From positions 1 through 64,000 of the forward strand of contig URDS01000004.1 of the NCBI GenBank assembly GCA_900546635.1: DNA of 64,000 nucleotides, read 5' to 3'. The notes under the pieces are model-generated. The model saw only the letters and a program-made list of their open reading frames with translations, was not told the origin of the DNA and searched no databases. The stretch comes from an uncultured Eubacteriales bacterium (GTDB taxonomy: Bacteria > Bacillota > Clostridia > Oscillospirales > CAG-272). Position numbers and translations under genes: made by a program. Shown in pieces: positions 43,033 to 51,755 of this stretch (positions within the stretch are counted from its first letter, which is position 1; the number at the start of each line of letters is the position of its first letter).

Positions 43033-44580
43033 ATGAGACCCGAAAACAGCGAAAAGAAAGAATTTGTGCTGTCCGGAAAAAATACGGCACAGCGTATCCA
43101 AAGCGGCGGCAATGTTTTATTTGAGAGCGGCGGAGAATTTATTTTGCCGGATTATATGCCCAAAGTTCAGAAAGTGCTGCGTCTGGAAGCGCGCGCGCTG
43201 CCACCCGCACAGTATATAAGCGGGAGCGAGGCGCAGATGTCGGGCAGTGTGCTGCACACGCTGATTTATCTCGGTGAGGAGGGCGAGGTCAGCGCCACTG
43301 TATTGCCTTCCAAATATGATTTCAGCATCCCGCTGACCGAAGGGCAGACGCCTCAGGTTTCGGCGAATGCCGAAGTGGATTCGGTTACGTATCGTCTGAG
43401 CGCTCCGCGAAAAATCAATATACGCACGCATTTGCGTTCTCAGCCCTGTATGTATACGCGGGAGGAGATTTCAGAGGAACAGGCGCCGGCAGAGATCCCC
43501 GGTTTGCATAAATTATACAGCGAGTTTGACGGAATGGACACGCTGCTGACGCGCGCACAGGATGTGGAGCTTTCGGATTCTATTGAACTCAGCGGAAAAA
43601 CGGAGATCAAGCCGCTTTGGTGCGGTGCGACTGCGGCTGTAACGGATGCGCGTGCGGCTGACGGCGGCGTCGGTGTACGCGGAGATGCTTATGTTAAGGT
43701 ACTTATTTTAGAAGCGGGCGCACCGAAAATGCTGCAAAAGAAAATTCCGTTTGACGCATTTTTGGATGCTGACGTTCAAAAGGGAACGACGGCCGCTGCT
43801 TCGGCGCGGGTTATTTCCACCGAGGCCGGCGTTTCGGCAGACAACTCCAGTTTAATGCTTGAGGTCATTTTGAGTATTGAGGGCAGAGCGGATCAACCGA
43901 AAAAGATTCGGGCGGTAACCGATGCGTTTTCGGAGACGGCGGAAGGGAAGATCGAGCACCGTCCCCTGGCAACCGATCGGCTTCTGTTCTCCCGCTGCGG
44001 CGTTTATGATATAGGCGGCAGTGTGGCAAGAAGCGCCGCCGGCGCTTCCGATGCCACTTCAATACTGGATACTTCGGGTGAAGCGAGAGTAGAAGAGGCC
44101 TCGGCGCGTGAGGGAAAAGTTTCGGTTTCGGGACGCTGCGCCATGAATGCGATTTATATGACGGAAAGCGGAGAATCTTCGGGCGAATTTACAATTCCGT
44201 TTAAACTGTCTTTTGACTGCGAGACGCCGAGCGGAACGGAAGTTATGGTTGAGGTCGTGCTTGTAAACGCGCGCGGTCGTTTGGACGGGGACAATTTGGT
44301 TTGCGACGGGGAGATTGCGCTTTGTATGCGCGTACTCCGGCGCGGAGAAGCGCAGGTCGTGGGAAAAATTGATTTTTCCGCGCCGAAGCACTATGAGAAA
44401 AACACGCATCCTTTGTGTTTGATTTATCCGAAAGGCGAAAGTTTGTGGACGCTCTCCAAACAGTATCACGTTGCGCCGGAGGCATTGGCCGCTGTAAACG
44501 GACTGAACATTTCGGAGGAAGCGTATACGGATGTTCAGGCGCTCGAAAATGCGCATGTATTGATGCTGGAACTGAGGTAG
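43033..44580 (+). CDS. SipL-like spore morphogenetic protein (SPOCS/DUF3794 repeats, LysM)
   Basis: The 515-residue protein contains repeated DUF3794/SPOCS segments (about 35-130, 165-280 and 320-430), rich in beta strands with phrases such as LPDYMPKVQKVLRLEARA and FTIPFKLSFDCETPSGTEV, and ends with a LysM domain (about 455-510; LIYPKGESLWTLSKQYHVAP). Clostridioides SipL has the same length and order; there the LysM part binds SpoIVA and anchors the spore coat. AAAGGAG lies five to six bases before the ATG. It is monocistronic here. Assignment as the SipL counterpart is likely; other DUF3794-LysM paralogues exist in clostridia, so no symbol is given. Confidence 0.82.
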   Translation: MRPENSEKKEFVLSGKNTAQRIQSGGNVLFESGGEFILPDYMPKVQKVLRLEARALPPAQYISGSEAQMSGSVLHTLIYLGEEGEVSATVLPSKYDFSIPLTEGQTPQVSANAEVDSVTYRLSAPRKINIRTHLRSQPCMYTREEISEEQAPAEIPGLHKLYSEFDGMDTLLTRAQDVELSDSIELSGKTEIKPLWCGATAAVTDARAADGGVGVRGDAYVKVLILEAGAPKMLQKKIPFDAFLDADVQKGTTAAASARVISTEAGVSADNSSLMLEVILSIEGRADQPKKIRAVTDAFSETAEGKIEHRPLATDRLLFSRCGVYDIGGSVARSAAGASDATSILDTSGEARVEEASAREGKVSVSGRCAMNAIYMTESGESSGEFTIPFKLSFDCETPSGTEVMVEVVLVNARGRLDGDNLVCDGEIALCMRVLRRGEAQVVGKIDFSAPKHYEKNTHPLCLIYPKGESLWTLSKQYHVAPEALAAVNGLNISEEAYTDVQALENAHVLMLELR

Positions 44581-44701
44581 TCGGATTTTTTCAGCGTGTT
44601 AAAATACATGTAAAAATTTCCAACATGTTTTTCTGCCGTTCGGTCAAACTATAGATGAGCGGAAACGCTTGACTCAAAATTTTGAGAAGAGGTAGAAAAA
44701 G

Positions 44702-44911
44702 ATGGTCATTGACAGAATAGCACTTATCCTGGTCATCATCGGAGCGCTGAATTGGGGCTCTATCGGTCTGTTCAGTTTTGATGTGGTTGCATGGATTTGC
44801 GGTGGTCAAGCGGCTATGGTCAGCCGTATTGTATATACTTTGGTCGCGCTTGCGGGTATTTGGTGCATATCCCTTATATTCCGTCCGCGTGAGGAAAGTG
44901 TACGAGAATAA
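44702..44911 (+). CDS. DUF378 family small membrane protein
   Basis: The 69-residue protein has two membrane helices with the DUF378 motif LVIIGALNWGSIGLFSFDVV followed by IVYTLVALAGIWCISLIF. The family is widespread in Firmicutes and has no known function. GAGAAGAGG precedes the ATG. A strong terminator follows. Confidence 0.92.
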   Translation: MVIDRIALILVIIGALNWGSIGLFSFDVVAWICGGQAAMVSRIVYTLVALAGIWCISLIFRPREESVRE

Positions 44912-44940
44912 AGCAGAATGCTTTGACTTTTGAAAAAAGA

Positions 44941-44988
44941 CGGCAAGGACAGCATGAAAACACATGCTGTCCTTGCCGTGCATTTTTT
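44941..44988. terminator. terminator of the DUF378 gene
   Basis: A perfect 16-bp stem (44941-44956 with 44963-44978), 6-base loop and six T residues after a short spacer. It may serve both converging genes. Confidence 0.9.
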
Positions 44989-45009
44989 ATTCAAAAGGAT
45001 ATGCCTCGT

Positions 45010-45921
45010 TTATTTTGTATCACCGGATGTTTCTTTATCCGGATTTGACTGTTTTTTTTCAGGTACATAATGCCGAATTAACGCCTGTGTGCCGAGTTCG
45101 CCGTCGCCATTTTCTTTTAGCGACAGATAATTTGCAAGCGCCTGATTTAAAATTTCCAGATTCAGGCCTGACGCCGCCGCTTCATTTGCGGCAAGCCGCA
45201 TATCTTTGACAAAATGTTTGATGAAAAAGCCGGGCGCGAAATCGTCCGCTAAAATTTTCGGCCCGAAAGTTTCAAGCTGTCGGCTGCCTGCGGCGCCGGT
45301 GGACACCGAGCGCAGCAGCGTTTCCAGATTGAGATTTTTGGCCTTTGCGTAGGCGAGCGCTTCGCATACGCCGGAGAGCGTTCCCGCGATGATAATTTGA
45401 TTTGCAAGCTTTGCGTGTTGTCCGCTGCCCGCCGCGCCCTGATAGTTTATGTTTGTGCCCATGGCCGAAAACAGCGGCATACAGGCTTCAAAGTCGGCTT
45501 GCGTTCCCCCGCAAAGAATGGAGAGGGTTCCGTTTTTTGCGCCTGTATCGCCGCCGGTGACCGGTGCGTCGATGACGTGGAACCCCCTTTCGCTTCCTAT
45601 GGCGAAAAGACGCTCGGCAAGCTCCGGACTGCTGGTGGTCATATCGATCAGATAGGCACCTTTCGGGGCGCTGTCAAAAATATGACCGGCGCCGAGGTAA
45701 ACATCCTCTACATCCTGCGGGAAGCCGACGATGGTGATAACGGCGTCGCAGTCTTTTACACATTCTTTGATGGTTTCATGAAAAATGGCGCCCTGTTCAA
45801 TCAGCGAAAGCGCTTTTTCTTTGCGCCGCGCAAAAATATGCACCTCAAAACCCGCGCGCAGTAAGTTCGCGGCCATGGAGGTCCCCATAATTCCGATGCC
45901 GATAAATCCTATTTTTCTCAT
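45010..45921 (-). CDS. NAD(P)-dependent beta-hydroxyacid dehydrogenase
   Basis: The 303-residue enzyme belongs to the 3-hydroxyisobutyrate/tartronate semialdehyde reductase family. It has the dinucleotide motif IGFIGIGIMGTSMAANLL (about 3-20), the substrate loop DAPVTGGDTGAKNGTLSILC (about 118-137) and the catalytic Lys in GQHAKLANQIII (near 171). Members interconvert short beta-hydroxyacids and semialdehydes. It is single, so its pathway is unclear. GGAG lies about 10 bases before the ATG. Confidence 0.9.
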   Translation of the reverse strand: MRKIGFIGIGIMGTSMAANLLRAGFEVHIFARRKEKALSLIEQGAIFHETIKECVKDCDAVITIVGFPQDVEDVYLGAGHIFDSAPKGAYLIDMTTSSPELAERLFAIGSERGFHVIDAPVTGGDTGAKNGTLSILCGGTQADFEACMPLFSAMGTNINYQGAAGSGQHAKLANQIIIAGTLSGVCEALAYAKAKNLNLETLLRSVSTGAAGSRQLETFGPKILADDFAPGFFIKHFVKDMRLAANEAAASGLNLEILNQALANYLSLKENGDGELGTQALIRHYVPEKKQSNPDKETSGDTK

Positions 45922-45971
45922 CTGTTGAACGCTCCTTTTCGGTTTGATTTTGAATTTTTACAGATGTCATT

Positions 45972-46000
45972 ATTATACCGGATTTTATTCGTTCGGTCAA
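45972..46000 (-). promoter_or_regulatory. promoter of the beta-hydroxyacid dehydrogenase gene
   Basis: TTGACC (45995-46000) and TATAAT (45972-45977) on the minus strand, 17 bases apart. Confidence 0.75.
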
Positions 46001-46057
46001 TGGCCGTTTTTTCTGTGAAAAAAACAGGTAAAATTTTATAAAAATAAAACAATCCCC

Positions 46058-46086
46058 TTGACAAGCTCGTTTGCATGTGCTACAAT
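46058..46086 (+). promoter_or_regulatory. promoter of the T-box - trpXYZ unit
   Basis: TTGACA (46058-46063) and TACAAT (46081-46086), 17 bases apart, just before the T-box leader. Confidence 0.8.
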
Positions 46087-46109
46087 GACAGAAAATTGAT
46101 AAGCACCTT

Positions 46110-46366
46110 ATAAACCTATGACGAAGAGTAGTACTTTCCGTACAGACGTTTCAGAGAGCCGCAGACGGTGGAATTGCGGTAACGGCGGCGGTTGGGAATG
46201 GACTTCCGAGGGCAAACTGAGCCGAATTTCGGTTAGGGGAGACGGTTGCGGCCGTTATACCGCGTGTGTATGATTGTACACAAATGAGCGCGCACGCTTG
46301 TGCGAATTTGGGTGGTACCGCAGGGTTGATGTTCCTGTCCCATTTTGTTGGGGCGGGACTTTTTTA
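46110..46366 (+). promoter_or_regulatory. T-box leader, probably tryptophan-specific
   Basis: The leader contains the invariant T-box sequence TGGTACCGC (46313-46321), preceded by a structured stem I region with the usual AGTA-type element and followed by a terminator hairpin (GTCCC 46337-46341 with GGGAC 46355-46359) and a T run. In the stem I internal loop the triplet TGG (46199-46201) followed by A is placed like a specifier codon and would read tRNA-Trp. Uncharged tRNA would favour the antiterminator and turn on the downstream transporter genes, which are of the TrpXYZ type. Confidence 0.85.
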
Positions 46367-46507
46367 TTTTGCTGAAAAAATGAATTTTGATTTTTACGGA
46401 GGAATATCGATATGCGCAGCAAGACAAAACGATGGCGTGCGTTCGGAATCAGCGACGTTTTACCTATCATAAAATTTTAAAATTATATTTGGAAAGAAGA
46501 GATTACA

Positions 46508-47500
46508 ATGAAAAACATAATCAGAAAGATTTCGTTTGTTTTGGCTTTGATGCTTATGGCCGGGCTGTGTTTTACGGGCTGCGGTGACAATGCTGGTGTC
46601 AAGAAGGTCGGCATTATTCAATTCATGCCGCATTCGTCGCTTGATAACTGTTGTCAGGGGATAAAAAATGTACTCGAAGCGAAGGAAATTGCATATGAGG
46701 TTCAGATCGGTTCTTCTACGTCTCCCGTAGATGACTGCCAGAGCTATGCGGCGCGTATGGCGTCGAGCGGCGACTATGATTTGATTATCGCGATTGCAAC
46801 GCCGGCGGCAACGGCGGCATATTCGGCGGTGCGCAGCGCGTCCTCCGATATTCCGGTCATCTTCTGCGCGGTTTCCGACCCGGTTGCCGCAAAGCTTGTG
46901 CAGTCGCTGGAGGCGCCCGGCAACAACTGCACGGGAACGGCGGATACCTTTGATATTCCGCAGCAGGTTGCCATGATTCACGCATTTCAGCCTCAACTGA
47001 CAAAACTCGGCGTGATTTATACCACGACCGAGCCGAACTCGCTCTCTCAGCTTGAGACGCTGAAAACGGAAGCCGGTAAAGTCGGCATCGAGATTGTGTC
47101 CATGGGCATTAACGATGCGACCGAATTGCCGACTGTTGTTGCCAACCTGCTTCCCAAAGTGGAGGCGGTGACCAACCTGACCGACAACAATGTGGTGGAC
47201 AATATGACGACCTTGCTGGAGCAGGCGGCGTCGGCCGGTATTCCGGTATACGGGTCGGAGATTGAGCAGGTCAAAAAAGGCTGCGCGGCCGCCGCGTCTT
47301 TAGATTATGTTGCCCTCGGTGAAAAGACAGCCGATATGGCGCTGGCCGTTCGCGGCGGACAGAGCGCGGCCAATATGCCTGTTATGATCATTGCGGACAG
47401 CACGCCGGTTGTGAATCCGGATGTGCTGGCAAAATTAGAGATTACATTGCCCGCCGCATATGCTTCGGCTGAGCAGGTCGGCATGGACGCTGCAAACTGA
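46508..47500 (+). CDS. trpX: tryptophan ABC transporter binding lipoprotein TrpX
   Basis: The 330-residue lipoprotein (lipobox FTGC, Cys25) is of the ABC substrate-binding family formerly DUF534. It has VGIIQFMPHSSLDNCCQGIK after the signal, IIAIATPAATAAYSAV near 95 and IPVIFCAVSDPVAAKLVQS near 113. This family serves tryptophan and possibly other aromatic substrates when controlled by a Trp T-box, as here. The ribosome site (AAGAAGAGA) is modest. A 140-base untranslated part follows the T-box terminator. Permease and ATPase genes follow. Confidence 0.87.
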   Translation: MKNIIRKISFVLALMLMAGLCFTGCGDNAGVKKVGIIQFMPHSSLDNCCQGIKNVLEAKEIAYEVQIGSSTSPVDDCQSYAARMASSGDYDLIIAIATPAATAAYSAVRSASSDIPVIFCAVSDPVAAKLVQSLEAPGNNCTGTADTFDIPQQVAMIHAFQPQLTKLGVIYTTTEPNSLSQLETLKTEAGKVGIEIVSMGINDATELPTVVANLLPKVEAVTNLTDNNVVDNMTTLLEQAASAGIPVYGSEIEQVKKGCAAAASLDYVALGEKTADMALAVRGGQSAANMPVMIIADSTPVVNPDVLAKLEITLPAAYASAEQVGMDAAN

Positions 47501-47571
47501 CTCGAATGTTATTTAGCAGGCTGCACGAAATTCATTTTTCTGATGGTTCTGCCGTTTAAGGAGCGCGTGTT

Positions 47572-48492
47572 TTGGAAATTGTCAACATAATCAAAATTGT
47601 CCTGGAAGAGGGGGCAAAATATGCTATCCTCGCCATCGGCGTATACTTAACCTACAGCATTCTGGATTTTCCGGATTTGAGCGTGGACGGAACCTTCCCG
47701 CTTGGGGCTATTGTGTCGGTCGTGCTGATTCTGCACGGCGTTGATCCGTGGCTCAGTCTGCTTGCCGCGTTTGCGGCCGGCTGCGCGGCGGGCGCCGTGA
47801 CCGGTGTATTGCATGTCAAGCTCGGCATACGTCCGCTGCTTTGCGGCATTCTGATGTTCACAGCGCTTTTGTCGGTGAATCTGGTGATTGTGAAACTCGG
47901 CACCGGCGGTCAGTCGATCGCGTCTATTTTCGGCATGACGACGATTTTCACCGGTCCGGCCGTTTCGTTTCTTCCGAATACAATCGGCGGCGTTGTTATC
48001 AAAAAGCTGATTGTTTTAATTGTCATTGTCGCATTGCTGAAAGTCGCCGCCGACTGGTACCTGAAAACGAAATCCGGCTTGCTGCTGCGTGCGACGGGCG
48101 CAAATGAGCAGTTTGTCACCATGCTTGCGCGAAATCCGGGTGCGTCCAAGATTTTGGGACTGGCTCTCGGCAACGGACTTGCCGCGCTTTCAGGCGCGGT
48201 CGTCGCACAGGCAAACGAGTCGGCAAATACCGCGATGGGAACGGGTATGGTGGTGTTCGGACTTTCGAGCGTGATTATCGGAATCAGCCTGTTTGGCAGA
48301 CTGCGGTGGATGAAGCCGACGACGATGGTAATCATCGGTACAATTCTCTATAAAGGCTGCTTGCAGATTGCGGTTTCGCTCGGTCTTCCCTCGGATTATA
48401 ATAAGCTGTTGATGGCGGTTCTGTTTGTTGCCGCGCTGATGCTGAGCAGTCTGCTCAAACGAAAGGGGGGCGCCGGACGTGCTGACGCTTGA
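47572..48492 (+). CDS. trpY: tryptophan ABC transporter permease TrpY
   Basis: The 306-residue permease has about eight to nine membrane helices; recognisable are YLTYSILDFPDLSVDGTFPL near 23, characteristic of this family, and the ATPase-contact region LRATGANEQFVTMLARNPG near 170. It starts with TTG at 47572, supported by AAGGAG nine bases upstream, and its end overlaps the trpZ start by 14 bases. Confidence 0.87.
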   Translation: MEIVNIIKIVLEEGAKYAILAIGVYLTYSILDFPDLSVDGTFPLGAIVSVVLILHGVDPWLSLLAAFAAGCAAGAVTGVLHVKLGIRPLLCGILMFTALLSVNLVIVKLGTGGQSIASIFGMTTIFTGPAVSFLPNTIGGVVIKKLIVLIVIVALLKVAADWYLKTKSGLLLRATGANEQFVTMLARNPGASKILGLALGNGLAALSGAVVAQANESANTAMGTGMVVFGLSSVIIGISLFGRLRWMKPTTMVIIGTILYKGCLQIAVSLGLPSDYNKLLMAVLFVAALMLSSLLKRKGGAGRADA

Positions 48493-49252
48493 AAAGATTA
48501 CCAAAACGTTCAATCCGGGCACGCCGGACGCCTGTACGCTGTTTGACGGATTTGATCTGACCGTGGAAAACGGGGAATTTGTATCGGTCATTGGTTCCAA
48601 CGGCAGCGGGAAAACCACGCTTTTGAATTTCATCTGTGGGACGCTTGCGCCCGATTCGGGACGGATTCTGTTTGATGACCGCGACATAACCAAACTCTGC
48701 GAATACCGCCGCGCCAAGCGGATCGGACGGGTGTTTCAGGACCCCAAAGCGGGTACCTGCGCCAATTTGACCATTTTGGAAAATATGGCGCTTGCCGACA
48801 ACAAGCACGGTATGTTCGGTCTCGGCCGCGGAATCAATAAAAAGCGGATCGACGTGTATCGCGGATTACTTGAGGAGTGCGGTCTCGGCCTTGAAAACCG
48901 CATGAACGCGCCGGTCGGCAGTCTCAGCGGCGGTCAGCGCCAGGCGCTTGCGCTGGTGATTGCCAATATGACCGATGTGCGGCTTCTGATTTTGGATGAG
49001 CACACGGCGGCGCTGGATCCCAAGTCGTCGGAAATCGTGATGCACTTGACCGATCGGTTTGTCAAGAAAAGCAAGATCACAACGCTCATGGTGACGCACA
49101 ATCTGCGGTTTGCCGTAGAATACGGCACACGCCTGATTATGATGCATGCGGGCAAATGCGTCGTGGATATCCGGGGCGAGGAAAAGAAAAACGCGCGCGT
49201 GGACGATCTGTTGAAAATCTTTAATGAAATCAGCATTGAAACCGGGAACTGA
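48479..49252 (+). CDS. trpZ: tryptophan ABC transporter ATPase TrpZ
   Basis: The 257-residue ATPase has Walker A GSNGSGKTTLLN (about 38-49), the signature GSLSGGQRQALALV (about 147-160), Walker B LLILDEHTAALDP (about 170-182; the usual DEP reads DEH) and the switch His in MVTHNLRFAV. It starts with GTG inside the permease gene and completes the TrpXYZ importer under the T-box. A bidirectional terminator follows. Confidence 0.88.
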   Translation: MLTLEKITKTFNPGTPDACTLFDGFDLTVENGEFVSVIGSNGSGKTTLLNFICGTLAPDSGRILFDDRDITKLCEYRRAKRIGRVFQDPKAGTCANLTILENMALADNKHGMFGLGRGINKKRIDVYRGLLEECGLGLENRMNAPVGSLSGGQRQALALVIANMTDVRLLILDEHTAALDPKSSEIVMHLTDRFVKKSKITTLMVTHNLRFAVEYGTRLIMMHAGKCVVDIRGEEKKNARVDDLLKIFNEISIETGN

Positions 49253-49274
49253 GAAAACGTAAAAATTTAATATA

Positions 49275-49319
49275 AAAAACGGCCTGCTACATGTATCGGA
49301 AAATCAGCAGGCCGTTTTT
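49275..49319. terminator. bidirectional terminator
   Basis: A perfect 14-bp stem (49275-49288 with 49306-49319) with A and T runs, 17-base loop, between trpZ and the converging alpha-galactosidase gene. Confidence 0.87.
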
Positions 49320-49382
49320 GATCGGCGAATAGATTTTTTCAGCGCAATGCTTTTCGTGAAAAAAATGTTTGTGCAAGTTAGG

Positions 49383-51401
49383 TCAACGTTGTTCTATCCA
49401 GACCAGCCGAGCGCTGCGTCGGCTGATAAGCTGAAAGTTCGTTCCGCTGAGCAGTTCATGACCGGGAACCATACAAGTTTCGTTGCTGTCCGCGTCCGTC
49501 AGGCAATAGGTATGCTGCGGCTGCGCATAGGGAAGCGCAACGTTCAGGACGTTCTCTGAGCAATCCTCCATACGAAACAGCAGTATCAATCCTTTTTCCG
49601 TTTCAGAATCGTAAAAGCTATAGGCGGTAAATCCGCTTTTGTCATTTTGATTATGCCAAGGAGTAAGCACATAAAAGTCCTTTAACAGATAGGGATTTAC
49701 CCGTTTCCATTCTTTCAAACCGAAACGCAGGATGTCAAAATCCTGATCCGGATCCTGCGCAAACTGTGAGTCTATATTCAGGATCGGCAGATAAGAGGCT
49801 CGCCAAGTATAGATGTCGCTGCGGCCGGTCGGCGCCAATTGTCTTAGCTTTTCTTTTGTGTTGGCGCCGCAGAAAGGAATCCATTTGTTAAAGGCGGTAG
49901 TCATGGATAGACGCAGCGCGGTGGAGGTTCGGTCGCTGTCGCTTCGCAGGATCGGAACCGCTCTGCGCATGGATTCGAGATCGTTTCGTCCACCACCGCT
50001 GGCGCAGGAGTCCACGAAACGATCGCCGCCATAGCTGGAGGTGCAGGCGATAATATCGTCCCACATTTTGTAATGGTTCTGAATAAATTTACATTCTGTG
50101 ATACCTTTTCTCTTCTCTCCCTCCTGCGCGTCTAAAAATTCCCAAAGAACCGCCGGATCGCTGTTGTTATCTTCGCGGTACATTTCCACTTTGTTTTCAC
50201 GAAGCACTTTGCATATTCGTTCGGTGATCCATCGCAGGCAGTCCGGATCTCCGATATTATTGGAAATCGCGCGGCTTCCCGGCCGGCGGATCGCCCATTG
50301 CATCTGATAGCCGTATCGTGCCGCCAATGATTCCGGGTCGGTCACTCGTTCCGGTTCAAACCACATGAGCGTTTTCATCTCGTGCCGGCGGGCAAATTCG
50401 GTGGACTCCAGAAAACTGTTTCCCGGCCATTTTTTCGGATCCAGTTCCCAAGTACCCACCGTACCCCACCAATCGCTTTCGGGGCTGGAGCCGTCCGGGG
50501 CTATATACCAGCCGGCGTCAAACCAGCGATAGTCCACCTTGATGTCTTCCGCTATCATCTTCTCCAAAGAGGGACACCAGGTGGAATATCTCTCCGAAAT
50601 ACTGCCGTCGGAGTTCGGCAGGCCGGTGTCGGAGGCAAGGCAGCAGGTAGAAAACGGCTCAAGCGTTTTCCCGGAGGCGTCGGCGGTCGGCAGGTTCCAA
50701 TGGAGGAACCAACTGCGCCAGTAGTTGGTGGCATAGTTTTCATTCCGCAACGTATAAGGCGCCGCCACAAACAGCGCGGTGCGAATTTGTTCCCCGGGTT
50801 TTAAGCAGGCGCAGAGGTTATTTACCGAGCGGGCGGCGTACGTCGTGATATGTCCGTCAAATCGAAAATCCGCAGTCCATGTGCCCGCCCAGCCAATGGC
50901 CAGCATAACGCCGCCGTTTCCGTACTCCAGGTTGAAATAGGGAAATTGAATGTGTGTTGCGCGTCCTGTATCGGAAACGAAATGTACGGGCAGAGTTTCG
51001 AGGTCATAGCTGTAGGGCTGATATAAATTTGCGTGATCGCCTAAGATGCCTTTCAGGACCGGGCGTTCGCCTTTAAATTGCAGACGACTTTCCGGTTTTT
51101 CCAAAAGGTCGCTGTCCCAAGAAGAAATATTTTCAAACCATACGGTCCATTCAAAGGCGCCGTAGTCGGAATAAAAAGCGGTATCTAATGTAATTTTGAG
51201 GGTATTTTTCAATATCCAGCTTTGCTTCGTCGTCTCTTTTCCCGCCTGCGCGCAGGTATGGTCGCGAAGTTTCTGCATATTTTTCCCAAAGCCATGGTAA
51301 TGCTGTCCCGCATAGAAAAAAGAAAAAGGAAATGTTTCGGGTTGCGCAAGCAGAGAGCGGTACCATTTTTCCGCCTCCGAATTTGCATAGCACTGTGTCA
51401 T
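49383..51401 (-). CDS. alpha-galactosidase, GH36 type
   Basis: The 672-residue glycosidase has the GH-D clan layout: an N-terminal beta-sandwich (about 1-250), then the TIM barrel with YRWFDAGWYIAPDGSSPESD (near 295), MKTLMWFEPERVTDPESLA (near 350), the likely nucleophile Asp in MYREDNNSDP (near 410), and SCASGGGRNDLESMRRAVPI with SDSDRTS holding the acid-base Asp (near 470-490). It should release alpha-galactosyl groups from melibiose, raffinose-type sugars or glycans. No signal peptide is present, so it is cytoplasmic and needs a transporter; none is adjacent. AAGGAGGAG precedes the ATG. Confidence 0.85.
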   Translation of the reverse strand: MTQCYANSEAEKWYRSLLAQPETFPFSFFYAGQHYHGFGKNMQKLRDHTCAQAGKETTKQSWILKNTLKITLDTAFYSDYGAFEWTVWFENISSWDSDLLEKPESRLQFKGERPVLKGILGDHANLYQPYSYDLETLPVHFVSDTGRATHIQFPYFNLEYGNGGVMLAIGWAGTWTADFRFDGHITTYAARSVNNLCACLKPGEQIRTALFVAAPYTLRNENYATNYWRSWFLHWNLPTADASGKTLEPFSTCCLASDTGLPNSDGSISERYSTWCPSLEKMIAEDIKVDYRWFDAGWYIAPDGSSPESDWWGTVGTWELDPKKWPGNSFLESTEFARRHEMKTLMWFEPERVTDPESLAARYGYQMQWAIRRPGSRAISNNIGDPDCLRWITERICKVLRENKVEMYREDNNSDPAVLWEFLDAQEGEKRKGITECKFIQNHYKMWDDIIACTSSYGGDRFVDSCASGGGRNDLESMRRAVPILRSDSDRTSTALRLSMTTAFNKWIPFCGANTKEKLRQLAPTGRSDIYTWRASYLPILNIDSQFAQDPDQDFDILRFGLKEWKRVNPYLLKDFYVLTPWHNQNDKSGFTAYSFYDSETEKGLILLFRMEDCSENVLNVALPYAQPQHTYCLTDADSNETCMVPGHELLSGTNFQLISRRSARLVWIEQR

Positions 51402-51453
51402 TATACGCTCCTCCTTATTCGTTTTGCAGTTTTTTCGATATATTTTTGCTTTT

Positions 51454-51467
51454 CATAAGCGCTTTGC
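51454..51467 (-). promoter_or_regulatory. possible LacI-type operator before the alpha-galactosidase gene
   Basis: Around a central CG the bases AAAGCGCTT(A) form a small palindrome like the core of LacI/CcpA operators; outer positions do not fit a cre site. It lies 20-30 bases after the expected transcription start. Confidence 0.25.
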
Positions 51468-51491
51468 ATTGCTCTCTTATGGATGATTGTA

Positions 51492-51519
51492 ATTATACTA
51501 TTTCAATTCTAAAAGTCAA
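51492..51519 (-). promoter_or_regulatory. promoter of the alpha-galactosidase gene
   Basis: TTGACT (51514-51519) and TATAAT (51492-51497) on the minus strand, 16 bases apart. The next 140 bases to the divergent promoter hold no recognised feature. Confidence 0.65.
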
Positions 51520-51663
51520 GAAATACAGCGGCGTATTCCCGAATAAAAGCGCATTTTGTCTGTGTAAACGTCGGCGTGTTTCGGCGGTCTCTTTACGCCG
51601 TATTGTCTTTTTGCAATTTCGGTGGATGCGGCGATGGATTTTTTAGAAAATTTGACAAAGCTC

Positions 51664-51692
51664 TTGACAAACAGCGGGCGTTGTGCTACTAT
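51664..51692 (+). promoter_or_regulatory. promoter of the amino acid ABC importer
   Basis: TTGACA (51664-51669) and TACTAT (51687-51692), 17 bases apart; a second TTGACA-like box lies 13 bases upstream. Confidence 0.72.
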
Positions 51693-51695
51693 ACT

Positions 51696-51719
51696 ATCAG
51701 TTTAGCGTGCTAAAGTGAT
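51696..51719. promoter_or_regulatory. 24-bp palindrome at the transcription start, likely operator
   Basis: ATCAGTTTAGC, two bases GT, then GCTAAAGTGAT: 10 of 11 positions are symmetric. It begins four bases after the -10 box and so covers the start of transcription. It would be a good site for a dimeric repressor of the amino acid importer. Confidence 0.65.
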
Positions 51720-51755
51720 AAAAACAAAAATTTATGCATTCGGAGGAATTATCTC

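Noticed and set aside
46266..46472. short frame in the T-box leader
   Set aside because: It lies across the antiterminator and terminator structures and has no ribosome site.
51454..51467. catabolite repression (cre) site before alpha-galactosidase
   Set aside because: The outer TG and CA bases of the cre consensus are missing; kept only as a weak LacI-like core.
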